Shown piece by piece: positions 33,108 to 44,065 of a stretch of DNA of 64,000 nt. Made by a program: the position numbers and the translations under genes. Below the pieces are notes generated by a model that was not told where the DNA came from, made no database searches, and saw only the letters and a list, made by a program, of their open reading frames with translations. Within the stretch, counting starts at the first letter, position 1. Every line of letters starts with the position of its first letter. The stretch lies in NCBI RefSeq assembly GCF_030867145.1, contig NC_134418.1, forward strand, positions 58,441,682-58,505,681, given 5' to 3'. Origin of the DNA: Opisthocomus hoazin. Lineage: Eukaryota > Chordata > Aves > Opisthocomiformes > Opisthocomidae.

Positions 33108-33390
33108 TGAGGAGATTGACGACACGGACTCCAGTCTTGTGCTCGATCAGAATCATTTTATTGCTCAAGTGAATACCTTCTATACTAGTACAATAGTTAC
33201 TAGAGCAATCAGCTCTGGATTGGTGGCTTTGTGGATGCCAGTTCACGGTTGCTGTTCTCCAGGATCTTTTGCAGCTGGATGTGTGAAAACAGCTTATCTC
33301 CTGAGAACGGCAAAGGGAGGAAAAAGATGCGCTGATCCTTCAGGGTCATGAGAGAGTGCTGTTCTGTCTCAGGTGACACGGTTTCCCACA
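33108..33390 (-). mobile_element. 3' LTR of a family-X provirus
   Basis: 283 bp, near-identical over most of its length to the LTR at 48447-48729 (minus orientation: TGTGGGAAACC...AATAAAATGATTCTG...). Immediately upstream in its own orientation is AAAAAAGGGGCAGA, a polypurine tract, which marks it as a 3' LTR whose provirus lay to the right. Confidence 0.85.
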
Positions 33391-33605
33391 TCTGCCCCTT
33401 TTTTGTTTAGCCAGACACTGTTGATGATAAGAGCTGACATAATTCGGCCTTCTGCTTTCTACGACTTTCTCAGAGGCCCACATAAACTACAATACTAAAA
33501 ACAGACATAAGAACCCAAATGCTAATAAAAGACATATAGATGTGAAGTGCACACCATAACCTGCTGGGCGTGAAGAAAGATCAAATTAGCCTGAGAATGA
33601 TACAT
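33391..33605 (-). pseudogene. env 3' end (anchor and tail) of family X
   Basis: Upstream of the polypurine tract, minus frames give a hydrophobic run (HIYMSFISIWVLMSVFSIVV) followed by a stop, as expected for a transmembrane-subunit anchor with a short tail. No longer env frame survives. Confidence 0.45.
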
Positions 33606-34330
33606 ATTGACAGCAAATCTGTTACCTCACATATGGGTATAGATTGACTTACTTGCATTCAATTTTCTTTCTGTGTTGGATGGTGGGATCCAAGCACTGC
33701 CTGACCACAACATATCATTCTTGCCAATCGGAGGGGATGCATTGCCCCATGTTAGGGGTCGAAATAATGGTGGATCAATGATACGAGCTCAGTAAATTTG
33801 CACTTGGTTTATAGCTATACTCATCACACATACAAACGTCCATAACATTTAGTATTGGCTATCTATATTAATCACCTAGGTAAAGATCAATGCATCTAGA
33901 AGCATGACTCATTAACTATTTAGGCTAAAACCAATGTACATGAAAGCATAAATCTGCAAACATCACCACATCTATTCCCTGTTGCATCAAATGCTTCTGA
34001 AGTCCCGATAAATCAGAGTCCAAATGCAACAGTCCAAAGTCAAAAACCAGAAATAATCAATACCTGCAGAACTCACCAAACCGGAAGACTCAAAAGCAGT
34101 TACTTAGTCCAGACAAATCCGTTTGATCACAGAAACCAAATAAATCCATCAGATCACACAAATACAAAGACTGTGACAACAAACACATAAAACCACACAA
34201 GCATAGTCGCGACTGCACACGCACAAGCACGCCAAGTTTTCAACATAAATCCAAATATTGCAAATAGACAAGACTTGCAATAATATTCAACATTTAACAG
34301 ACAAATTCCTGAGGCTCGGTTTCAGGAAGA
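33606..34330. other. AT-rich stretch, probably ERV-derived
   Basis: No frame of interest. It lies between the env tail of family X and the leader of a gamma-type LTR, so it is probably decayed proviral sequence, but I can show no specific match. Confidence 0.3.
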
Positions 34331-34955
34331 GTACTTTCTTTTCAATTCCGTTTTAGGAAGGGCACTTTCCCTTCTCCCCAGGGATACAGCCCAATGCTGT
34401 GAAGCTTTCACTACAACTAACGGGCAGGGAACAAGAAAGAGCACTGGAAGAATGCCTTTACCTTATTGATGGTCCTTGCTCAGAACTTCTCAGTCTAGGG
34501 ATCAGAGGTTCTCCCCAAGAATACCTCGGTGCCGGCCAGAGGTCCTGCGGTCCCTCGGATCGTTGAGGTTCAGGAGCAAGGTCCCATCTGGGGTGCTTAC
34601 CGGAAAGCGGAAAATAATTCACTCTCTAAAACTTAACTTTGGAGTTCTAGAAAGCAGGCATTCTTTACTGCAGTACTGGACGCACAGGGGATAGTTCCAC
34701 CCAAATGTGCGTACCGAAAAGACACTACTACTAGATATTTATGCCATGTTAACATACATAATCAGTACATTTCTGAGAAGTGCTTATCGTTTCCCCCCCC
34801 CCCCTTTTTTTTAATATATATTAATATCCTTTGTACATGTCTACTGACAGTTGTCAGGAGCCCTCAGATGAAGGTTTATACTTTTGCTCAGGGTGTTTGC
34901 TAGTTGACCTTTGCTTCTGCGCAAACTCAGTTCTAAAATCACGTGCACCGTGCCC
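34331..34955 (-). mobile_element. Gammaretrovirus-like LTR (R-U5 and part of U3) with PBS and leader
   Basis: Minus-strand reading gives an AAAGAATGCCTGC block, then ACCCCAGATGGGACC (compare the nested provirus PBS region), then GGAGAACCTCTGATCCC and a splice-donor-like leader. These appear in the same order as 17090-17290. Going the other way it carries the TTTGCGCAGAAGC block of U3 and then ends near 34955. It is a 5' LTR plus leader remnant without gag, embedded in family-X env sequence. Confidence 0.7.
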
Positions 34956-35452
34956 TCCAAGATTGCTTCGTTATACAAAGAGCTGTTGTGGGAGACAATT
35001 GCCAAATATGCAAGAAAGGTATTAATCGGAGTGGGTGGTGCACCCACTGCAGCCATCATAGTACTTGTGTTTGCTGTAATTTGTTCAGTTTTCCCCAGGT
35101 AATAGGATCATCCGCAGTGGATCTCTTCCGCTTCCACGTCAGAGGTTGCTCCTTGAGAGTGAGTGTGGTCATATCTGGCATCGGATTCTGTGTGGCGTTC
35201 TTTCACCTCATGATATGGTTTCATCTATTTTGCTGGTAGCCATAGAGGGCCTGTTGAAAGAAGAACACACACATACCCCCTTCCCCACGTTATTAGTTCC
35301 ACAGGACCTGTCCATTGCGATTCCCCAAATTCTTTATACCATACTTTTGGTCGAGCCACAAACGGAGGGACCATCCCGAATTGGTGGTCAGCTGCTGTTG
35401 TAAATAATTGATGATCAGAACGATTTAAAAAGTGAAGTACATATAATGCTTT
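34956..35452 (-). pseudogene. Integrase C-terminus and env start of family X
   Basis: 35452-35225 encodes the end of integrase (GRGYVCVLLSTGPLWLPAK then stop). Downstream, about 35059, a Met-rich hydrophobic segment (PINTFLAYLAIVSHN) could be the env leader. The 190 bp 35262-35452 matches 43184-43375 with only two differences. The sequence is cut at 35452 by the family-Y gag. Confidence 0.7.
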
Positions 35453-36258
35453 GTCTTTTGCTCCTCCCCCCCGGACCCGCCCCGCCCTCTGCTCGGCGGG
35501 GTGTCCACCCCATAGGCGCATCTTTTGAAATGCACGCTCTGATTGGCTCTCTGCCCCCCGCTCGCCCCCCTTTCCCCTTCTTGGGCGCTCCCACCGCCCC
35601 TCTCCCCCCTGTTCTCCTCCGCCTCCCGTTTGTGTGCGCTTGACAACTTTAGCGCTTCCTCCCTGTTATCGCGAAAGGAATTTTCGCCCCGCCCTTCTCC
35701 TTTGTGCTCGGCGCCATCTTGGGGCGCATAGGGCGGTGGTGTGGGCCAGACTTCCTCAGACTCTGTTTCTTTCGCGGCGCCCCTAGCCTCCTCGGCTAAC
35801 CCGCCCCAGAAGGATTTGGCTTGTTTCTCTCCCTCTGTAAGCGGGTCGAGGTTCGGGAGTTGAGGGGACGTGTCGCCCTCTTGCTGATTTTTAGGCTCAG
35901 CAGAACCGTTCTCGTCTGGAGGATGCAAAGTCTGTGTGGCTGCCCCGATTCCCAATTTTGGGGTAGCTAATAAACAGTTCTTTGCCGCCTTCCAGGTCTC
36001 CTGTTCTTGTATAGCTTTCTGCAGGGCCTGTACGACTTTCCCCCACGACTTAAGGTTTTTCCCACAACCCGAGGACATCGTCTCCTCGGCTAACGCTTTA
36101 GTACACTTATCCCACACTTCAGGGTGGAGAATATCCACTGGCTGGTCAATGACCCCAATTTGCAAAAGCCTCGCAACTGCAAGCGTAAAATCTTTGGGCT
36201 TACAATCAATACCCCACTGCTTATGTAATTGCGATACGACCTTCACAAGGGCTTCCAT
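35453..36258 (-). pseudogene. gag (N-terminal part) of family Y, alpharetrovirus-like
   Basis: Minus-strand frame starting ATG at 36258 (MEALVKVVSQLHKQW). About 100 residues of matrix-like helical sequence are followed by a long Glu/Lys/Gly/Arg linker containing PTPPPYAP (a PPxY-type late-domain motif, about residue 170). The Met-Glu-Ala start and the LTR beside it suggest an alpharetrovirus relative. Gag is cut at about 35459, where it joins family-X integrase, so capsid, nucleocapsid and all of pol of Y are missing. This is a fragment and nonfunctional. Confidence 0.65.
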
Positions 36259-36362
36259 CCTCCTTGTTGGTCCGGGAGCATCCTCCCGGCCGGGCTGGTC
36301 CTGCCGCTCCGGCCGCCGTTCACCCGATTCGAGGCGAGTCTTTCCCGGGTTTCGGCACCACT
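36259..36362 (-). other. Leader and primer-binding site of family Y
   Basis: Directly after the LTR (minus orientation, ...AAGGCAACA) comes AG then TGGTGCCGAAACCCGGGA, which has the position and TGG start of a retroviral primer-binding site. I cannot name the tRNA with confidence. The leader is GC-rich and ends at the gag ATG. Confidence 0.6.
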
Positions 36363-36711
36363 TGTTGCCTTCATAGGCGTGGCGACCTGGTTCAGGAACG
36401 GCACGGCGACCTACCCCCCGGCCGCTCGGGCCATCAGCTCGCAGACACCAATGTGGTGGACAGCAAATGGCGTTTATTGATAAGTAGCACAGTATTATAT
36501 AGCTTAGGTTTACAGCGTCACTTCCGTCTGCTTACGTCATGGGCTAAACGCTATTGGCTATCAGGACAGGAGGGGGGGGCCTAGCTTTCCGTACAGCGCG
36601 ACATCTTCCGACCGCCAAGCCCTAACTATCCACAAGTTTCAAGTCTAATTTCCCGTAATGCTGCATGATCCCCTTTCTTCTAACTAGCTCTGAGGTTCCT
36701 CTAAAGCTACA
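36363..36711 (-). mobile_element. LTR of family Y, start of duplication unit A
   Basis: 349 bp; minus orientation TGTAGCTTTAG...GGCAACA. It carries TATATAATACTG (TATA), AATAAACGCCATTTG (poly(A) signal) and CCACATTGGTGT, the last two like avian leukosis-type LTRs. In unit A it is joined to proviral leader on its left. The identical LTR in unit B (51032) is joined instead to RSPH4A intron 1. Its left edge is exactly where the 14.67-kb homology begins. Confidence 0.88.
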
Positions 36712-37478
36712 GGTGATTAGTTTCTACTTTTGATATTAAAAACGTAATATTCTAAGACTTTTGTATAGTAGGCCAATAATATTTACATTTATATGACAGA
36801 TATGATCATCTTGCTAATATGCTAACAAAGATCCTGGATGAGCAGCCCACAAATGCAGTAGACATAATTGAGAATATCAGCAAGGATGTCAAGTGGGCTC
36901 AGTTTCAGAAAAAAATGGACACTCTTCGAGATCAACATGAGATTCTTCCAACATTTGAAGCTGCAGAAAAGCGTAAATCTTTGTTCCTCAAGGCAGATGG
37001 AGGAGATGAAGAACTGGAAGAAGAGACAGTGAGTTACTACCAGAGAAAAACAGATGTTGTATATACCAGGGAATGGATGGGAGGATGGCAGGAAGGGAAA
37101 GGAGGAAGGGAGGAATTGTGATTTGTGTAGTATTGCCTCTCATGACGTTAAAAATAATTGCGGCCACAGTACCAGGTATGCTCTTCATAGTCGACTTGGT
37201 CCCATGTCTAGCTGTGAAGAAGAAAACCCATCTGGTTACTTAGTTGGGATTTTTTCCTGTAGTAAATCTGATATCCTGAGCCTTTAAAATCATAGATGTT
37301 CTAGAGATGATGAACAGAAAGTAAAGGTTACAGTATCTCCCACATGCCAGTTCAACATGGAATATTGCATCCAAATTTTTTTTCTTTAGCTAAAAGTGAC
37401 ATTTCTTTACCTAAAGTGACCACAATTCTGGACACCAGTTCCAGAATATTGTGCACAGCTGCTACTGTAAATTAGACA

Positions 37479-37903
37479 ATGGCAAATTTTGTGATCCTTC
37501 CAGCTCCAGCTGTGGTTCCAGACTGTCCTTCTCCAACTGAAAAAAAATATAATGAAGAACTACTAGAATTGAAAAGCCACTTACTAAAACAGGGGATTTT
37601 TTTCAGTATTCTGTTGCTTATACGCAGAAGCATTTGTATCCAACAAAAATAGAATTCTCATAATAACCAAGGGAAACTAATGAACAAGATCATGGCAAAT
37701 TTTGTGATCCTTCCAGCTCCAGCTGTGGTTCCAGACTGTCCTTCTCCAACTGAAAAAAAATATAATGAAGAACTACTAGAATTGAAAAGCCACTTACTAA
37801 AACAGGGGATTTTTTTCAGTATTCTGTTGCTTATACGCAGAAGCATTTGTATCCAACAAAAATAGAATTCTTATAATAACCAAGGGAAACTAATGAACAA
37901 GAT
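37479..37903 (+). repeat. Local tandem duplication (2 x 212 bp) in RSPH4A intron 2, unit A
   Basis: 37479-37690 and 37692-37903 are almost identical (one C/T difference). Each carries the same short open frame beginning [12 protein letters not shown] and containing [20 protein letters not shown]. The second copy is the open frame at 37680-37865. It reads like a protein-coding exon fragment but I cannot identify the source. It is followed by TTTTTTTCAG, an acceptor-like sequence. Confidence 0.8.
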
Positions 37904-39812
37904 GCTGATTTTCATATGAAGTTACCAGTATATATTCAAGTGAACTGCCATTGCAGAATACAAATAATAACAACAGAAGACATAGTCTTTCATCTTTTCC
38001 ATATCCTATTACTTATTTTACAGTAACAGTATACCGTGGTAAAAATGGAAAAAAGTAGGGTATTTCAGAAAGGAATTTTGCATTTTTCGTACTCCTGTCT
38101 ATCTTGCTTTGATAGAAGAAACCTGGAAGGGCCAAAGAGATTCCATATGAAATTAGCACTACTTCTTCCGTATTCCCTACCCTGCTGTGTACTTCGAGTA
38201 TCTTTGTCTGTGTGGTATAATCACCTACCCCCGTGAAATGAGAGAAGGATGATAGAGAATGGAAATATTTAATGAAATCTTCAGTATTGGCCTAGTTCTG
38301 CTTCCACTGAAGCCACCTGCAGTCTTATTATGGACTTTAGTAAGAGCAGGGGCCAGTATTTTAAGAAATTCAGGGAGCTTTATGCCAAGGTGTTCAAAAG
38401 AAAAACATGAATTCCAGACAAATACTGCTGGTCTGGTGTCTAAGCACATAAGATATGTATTATATTTTCCCCAAATGCATCTACCACAAATACAAGGAAG
38501 CACATTTACATGGTTTGCAACCATCAAGGTCTCTTACATAGCTGACATGCCCTAGCACTGAAGTCCTTTGGAGATCCTGTGCAAGAATTCTGACTTTCCT
38601 TATTTTTCAGCAATTAAAGTGAGTTTGAATTTTTAAATCCTGTATTCTAAATGCTGCAGTTCATCTGTGTTGTCTTTTGTACCCTTAAAATGGCATTTTT
38701 AATTTCTGTAAATGGTAGTGGAAGATGTAGTGAATCAATGTGTGCAAAACACTTTGAGAGAACAAGTGGACTACAGGAAAGTGAAGTATAACATTCAGTG
38801 GATAACATGTTTAATTTTTCAAACAGATTAATATACTGTTCTTCAGCTCTAACTCCAGGTCTTCTTTCACAGGGAGAGACCCCTCTACCTAATGTGATGG
38901 AAACAGCCTTTTATTTTGAACAGGCTGGAATTGGCTTGAGCAAAGATGAATCCTTTCACATATTCCTTGCCCTTAAAAAACTTATTAGTGTTCAGCCAAT
39001 CCAGACCTGTCGCTTCTGGGGCAAAATTTTGGGCCTAGAGATGAACTATATTATAGCTGAAGTACAGTACCGTGAGGGGGAAGAGGACGCGGAAGTAGAA
39101 GAGGAAGAAGGTACTGAGGAAGGAGGGAAAGGGATGGGTGAGGTCGAAGACAAAGATGAGGAGAAAGAAGAAGATGAACCACCAAAGTCCACCTATAAGC
39201 CCCCACCTGTCATCCCAAAAGAAGAAAATGGGACTGGGGCTAATAAATATGTCTACTTTGTCTGTAATGAGCCAGGCAAACCCTGGGTGAAGTTGCCTCC
39301 AGTGACACCAGCCCAGATTGTCTGTGCCAGGAAAATCAAGAAGTTCTTCACTGGTAGGCTGGATGCTCCTGTTGTGAGCTTTCCTCCGTTCCCTGGAAAT
39401 GAGGCCAATTACCTGCGTGCGCAGATAGCTCGCATCTCAGCGGGAACCCACATCTCTCCCATTGGATTTTACCAGTTTGCAGAGGAAGAAGGAGACGAAG
39501 AGGAGGAGGCAGAAGGAGGAAGAGATACATATGAAGAAAACCCCGATTTTCAGCCTCTTTCTGTGGCTGAAATGGTGGATTCTCTCTCCGCGTGGGTACA
39601 CCATGGACAGAGTATTCTAAGGCAGGTATGTTCTGGCATAGCTCACAAGCTCCTCGGATACCATTCACACTGTAGTACTTGTAGGGTTTCAGAATGTAAG
39701 TGACACTCCCCACCCGCACATTTGAACTATTCTCCAGGAACAGTTTTGGACTGAATATTTTTCTACAGAAAATATGTTTGATATAGTATATAATACATAA
39801 ATTTGCTGCACA

Positions 39813-39826
<14 letters not shown>

Positions 39827-39847
<21 letters not shown>
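39827..39847 (+). repeat. (TA)n microsatellite, unit A
   Basis: About ten uninterrupted TA units in RSPH4A intron 3. The copy in unit B is at 54496. Confidence 0.9.
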
Positions 39848-39850
<3 letters not shown>

Positions 39851-40833
39851 GGAACCTTCTAGATTTAGTACTTTTTTCAGTGGTGTGTTCTTGAGGTGAA
39901 AACCTATCTGTAGATAACAGTATGGAGTTAGGCCATGATAGATAACAATAATTTCTGGTGATCTTCTGTATTAGGTTTTATTTTTTTAAGTCCTTAGCTG
40001 ACAAGAAATGTTTTAAATTCTCTTTTCTTTGGTAGGATGCTAAAATGCAGATAGCTTATGATTGTATGCTAAAGAGAACTTATTTGATGCTTTCTTCTGC
40101 TTTATTTTTTGTTGCTTACTTTCTTCCGTGAAACATGAAAACGAAAAAGCTCAAAACCAAAATATTGTAAGTAAAATTGTGGCATAAAATATTTGTGGCA
40201 TCAGGCTAGTGGTGGAAAGAGGTATTACTAATTTGATGGTCATTGCTGGATGACTTGCTGGCCAGTCTACCAATTCAAGAATGCTCATGTAAAATAACAG
40301 CAAATGGTAGGAAATAAGGTTTAAAATTATTACCAGCAAAACAACAGTTGTAAAAGTAAAATCTGTATGCACTAGAATCTTAAGAACATTTTGTTATGTT
40401 CCTCTAACTGGTAGCTAAATAACAAGGCAGACTTTAAAAGGAAGGGGCAGAGTCCATAAGTGGTAGCCTCTTACAATGGTAATCTAGCAAGGTTACAAAC
40501 TGAACTGTCAAGGAACTGAACACTATGAAATAACAAAAAGCTGATGACAGAGGTGTAAGGTTATTGTGAAATAGTAAGCAGGGATGAGGGAGGAATGACG
40601 GATATAGGGAACACTCTGCCAAGAGGATACAATATGCTGACAACAATATACCAGTTACAGAATAAATATTTTTCTTTTCTCTTTCCCCCACCCATCCCCT
40701 AACTGTGTGTGCGTGTGCCTGAGCCAGTTGTTTTCATTGGCTTGCACTCTGTCAGTGTTTGTTACATGTATTTGTTATTTTTCCATATCAATTATAGGGT
40801 CGCTGTGTTTGGCTTAATCCTTTTCAAAAATCA

Positions 40834-40876
40834 GAGGAAGAAGAAGAAGAAGAAGAAGAAGAAGAAGAAGAGGAGG
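40834..40876 (+). repeat. GAA/GAG repeat inside RSPH4A exon 4 (poly-Glu), unit A
   Basis: A run of GAG/GAA codons encoding about 14 consecutive glutamates, in frame with the flanking exon sequence. It is of equal length in units A and B. Confidence 0.85.
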
Positions 40877-42840
40877 AAAAAGCAGAGAAGCCAGATGAAC
40901 TACAGCAAGAAACAGGACCTCCTCTTCTCACTCCAGTCTCTGAAGATGAAGGTATTCTTCATGGAATATGAAGTTTTTGATAGAGAGCCACTAGGAATGT
41001 TGGCATGTAGGTAGTAACATTTGAAGTTGTAGGACTCTGACACTTCATGGAGCAATATCATTTGCCCCTGTAGGGTCAGCACATTCTTTCATGAAACTGA
41101 TCAAAAACAAAATGGTTAAGAGTATTGACATTAAAACTGAAATAATTGGGTTTACTAGTTAACAATCTTGTTGAGAATAAAGAGGAAAATTACTGCAGAC
41201 TTGTCAGGCTACTGCAAGTTCAGGACAACTCACTACATGAAATATGTTGTTCTTTTTCAATCATCGTTTTGGACAAAAAAAAAGGTGCATGTGCACACAT
41301 AGATAAATAAATATATATACTTACACACACACACAGATGTACAAGTAAGAATTTAGATCCTGTAGCATATTACTGCAGCAAATCATGGGAATACGGGAAC
41401 CTGAATGTTAGATTACATCAATAGTATTTTCCTACTCTCCATTCTTTGATCAAGGTGAAACATCACTATATAATTTATCTGTAAGTCATAAACAGTCCTT
41501 GACAAAGGAAACAGCGGTGAGTACTACTGAATTTCAGGAGCATGATCTTTTCTGTACGTGGCTCTATTGGCATTCCTGTGATACCTACCCATACATCCAA
41601 ACCACCTGTCTGAACACAGTGCCTGCATTTATTGTTTCCGAATTCAGGCTCTTCTAACATGCAACTTAATACAGCCATTGCTGGAATTCTGTGAAAGTCT
41701 TGTAGCTCAGTCTTAAATATTTTGTAGAGGCTCTTAAGTCAATTTATTCATAGATTGTGTGTGTTTGGCTGCCTCCAGGAATTCAAAACATCCCTGCTTG
41801 GACAGCTCAGCCTTCTACAAACCTGATCCCGCAGTACGCTGTCGCAGTCCTCCAGTCTAACCGATGGCCCGGAGCGTACGCCTTTGCATCTGGCAAGTGA
41901 GTCTCTAGATGATGTGGTTACAACACAGACTGTATATGCTAAACACAGATACCTTTCTAATGAAGTCAAGGTTGTTTTATTATTAATTCACTAATTCTAA
42001 CTTTTCTGGAAACTGATGGAGAGGGCCACCTAAACGTGCACAGCAACAGTAAATATGTGTTTAAGACTGGAAATGAATAATCATTGGAAAGGCTAGTATA
42101 AAGTTGATGGCTGTAAATGTCCAGTTAGTATTTGGGCACGGCCCTTGATTTAAAACCTGTATTCTTGAGTCTGTGGTACTTTTTTTCAAAAATAGCTACA
42201 TCCTGTGGTTCGAGTGTTCATTCGTGTCCACTGCACATGGTACAGTCATTACCGCTGCGTGCTTTTAAATGGGCACTGGAGCTGGTGTCAGAAGCGGCGC
42301 TAAGTTACCGGAGTGAAGTTGGAGTCATATTGCAATGTAGTGCAGTGACAGAGCACAGCCTTCACCATTTTAGCATTTGGAGACCTTTCAGTGGAAGATA
42401 TACTAATAAACGGTGCCATCTTTTAAATACTTCTGTTGCAGGATATCTGCACCACAGGGAATTTTTGCACAGCGGAGTAAGGAATCCACCGATGTTTTGT
42501 CAGGGGGAGAATGTGTGATCTTTCACTTTTCTTTCTTAGGAAATTTGATAACATTTACTTTGGCTGGGGTCACAAATACAGCCCAGAGAACCACACTCCC
42601 GCCCTGCCGCCGCCAGCGCAAGCGGAGTACCCCAGCGGGCCCGAAATCACCGAGACGAGAGACCCCACTCTGGCAGAGGAGCTGGCCTTCCAGGCTGCCA
42701 GGGAAGAAGCCTCAGCTGCCGCCGAGGAAGAGGAGGAAGACGTTGCTGAGGACGATGAAGAGGAGGAGGATGACTAAAAGGCGGGGGAGCGGGGGGAACA
42801 TTTTTGTTTAGAAAAAAATCTAAGCGTGAATACTACTTTT

Positions 42841-42846
42841 AATAAA
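42841..42846 (+). terminator. RSPH4A: Poly(A) signal AATAAA of RSPH4A copy A
   Basis: AATAAA lies 64 bases after the stop codon, in the context CTTTTAATAAATAAG. The equivalent in copy B is at 57510. Confidence 0.75.
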
Positions 42847-42879
42847 TAAGTCATGAATTAGTTGACCCGTGCAGGGATG

Positions 42880-43170
42880 ATGCCTTTTTTGCTCTCTGCC
42901 GGCTGCCCTTGGCAGCCGCCCTCCCCGCCGCCGGCGCCGCGCTGCTGCCGCGGGAGGCGCCACCGCAAAGCCGACTCCTCCGAGAAGAGCGGCCGACCAT
43001 CGCAGGGCTCTCGACAGGCGGGGAGGGGTCGCGGCACGCCTCAGCCACCTGCCCCTCGCTACACTTTCCCTGCCACCCCCGTTCCCCCCGTCAGCGCTTG
43101 GAGAGTGGTACGCTCCGCCGTGGCGCATGGTCTGCACGGGCCAATAGGAAGCGTCCTCGGGAGAAGTTCA
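42880..43170. promoter_or_regulatory. CpG island downstream of RSPH4A, unit A
   Basis: Dense CG dinucleotides from 42895 to 43140 and a CCAAT box (GGGCCAATAGGAAG, about 43138) look like a housekeeping-type promoter. No exon is recognisable. At 43183 it is cut by the truncated family-X provirus, so whatever gene it served has lost its body here, or reads away from the provirus towards RSPH4A. Confidence 0.55.
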
Positions 43171-43183
43171 AACTCCGGTGGCA

Positions 43184-44026
43184 CACACGTACCCCCTTCC
43201 CCACGTTATTAGTTCCGCAGGACCTGTCCATTGCGATTCCCCAAATTCTTTATACCATACTTTTGGTCGAGCCACAAACGGAGGGACCATCCCGAATTGG
43301 TGGTCAGCTGCTGTTGTAAATAATTGATGATCAGAACGATTTAAAAAGTGAAGTACATATAATGCTTTGTCTAACTGTTCCTGTGGGGTAACACTGCCCA
43401 TAGGATTCCCCCTTTTTTGTTTATTTACCATAGCTTTGAGGGTCCCATGGACACGTTCAACAATGGCTTGTGTCCAGTGGGAGAATGCAGTATACGTGTA
43501 ACATGTTGTGTACCCCGGTCCTGTAGGAAGACAGAAATTGTCTGCGAAACATAGCTGGACCATTATCAGTTTTCATTGTTTTTGGAACGCCCATAGTGGC
43601 AAAACATCTTAGCCAGTGGTGTTTCGCATCGCGTGCCTTTTCTCCCGTACGTGCAGTGGCTACCAGAAATCCTGAGAAAGTATCCACACTAACATGTACA
43701 TAATGCAGTCGAGCACATGTTGATACATGTGTAACATCACTTTGCCACAACTCATTAGCTGGTAAACCACGGGGGTTCACTCTTGTATATGATGATATGG
43801 GTGTAACACATTGACAACCAGGGCACACGCAAACAATTTCTGCGGCTTGCCCTCGAGACAAAGCAAATTGTTTACGCAAGGAAGAGGCATTTTGATGAAA
43901 GAAGTTGTCAGATAATCGGGCTTGCTCAAAACTGCGCGGCAGTACTGCTGCCATTGTCAATTGGTCTGCTACAGCATTTCCTTCAGTTATTGGTCCTGGT
44001 AGAGTAGTGTGTGACCGTAGATGCAT
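43184..44026 (-). pseudogene. Integrase of family X, unit A
   Basis: Zinc-binding CPGCQC, then core residues in NELWQSDVTHV (Asp, about 43748) and MKTDNGPAM (Asp, about 43570). After a frameshift near 43540 the glutamate region (FSHWTQAIVERVHGTLKAMV) and C-terminal domain (KVWYKEFGESQWTGP) follow in another frame. It is truncated at the C-terminus. Confidence 0.8.
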
Positions 44027-44065
44027 TATGAAATATACATGTACACGATTTTTAAGTAGTGTAGC

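Larger units (their letters stand above)
36800..42777 (+). pseudogene. RSPH4A: RSPH4A copy A: exons 2-6, exon 1 missing
   Basis: Exons 36800-37028, 38873-39625, 40798-40951, 41779-41896 and 42540-42777 equal exons 2-6 of the complete copy B, with all GT-AG sites and an open frame. Exon 1, with the start codon, is absent: upstream lies the antisense family-Y LTR and then proviral gag. A usable product would need another first exon or an internal start such as the ATG at 36819. That would remove the first ~96 residues of the 586-residue protein. The coding body is undamaged, so it may be a recent headless duplicate rather than an old pseudogene. Transcription from the adjacent LTR is unlikely, since the LTR faces left. 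Confidence 0.85.

Noticed and set aside
34794-34812. Poly-C/poly-T run as a functional site
   Set aside because: Simple homopolymers inside a decayed LTR remnant; no evidence for function.
40709-41014. Lysine-rich plus-strand protein (K-run) across RSPH4A exon 4
   Set aside because: Wrong frame of the GAA repeat; the frame joining exons 3 and 5 reads poly-Glu and matches the family.
36800-42777. Calling RSPH4A copy A a complete second gene
   Set aside because: No exon 1 or start region upstream; its left neighbour is an antisense LTR and proviral gag. The exon 1 found at 50410 belongs to copy B.
42820-43137. Minus-strand Ala/Arg-rich frame in the CpG island
   Set aside because: Composition-driven open frame in a CpG-rich promoter; no homology and no splice context.
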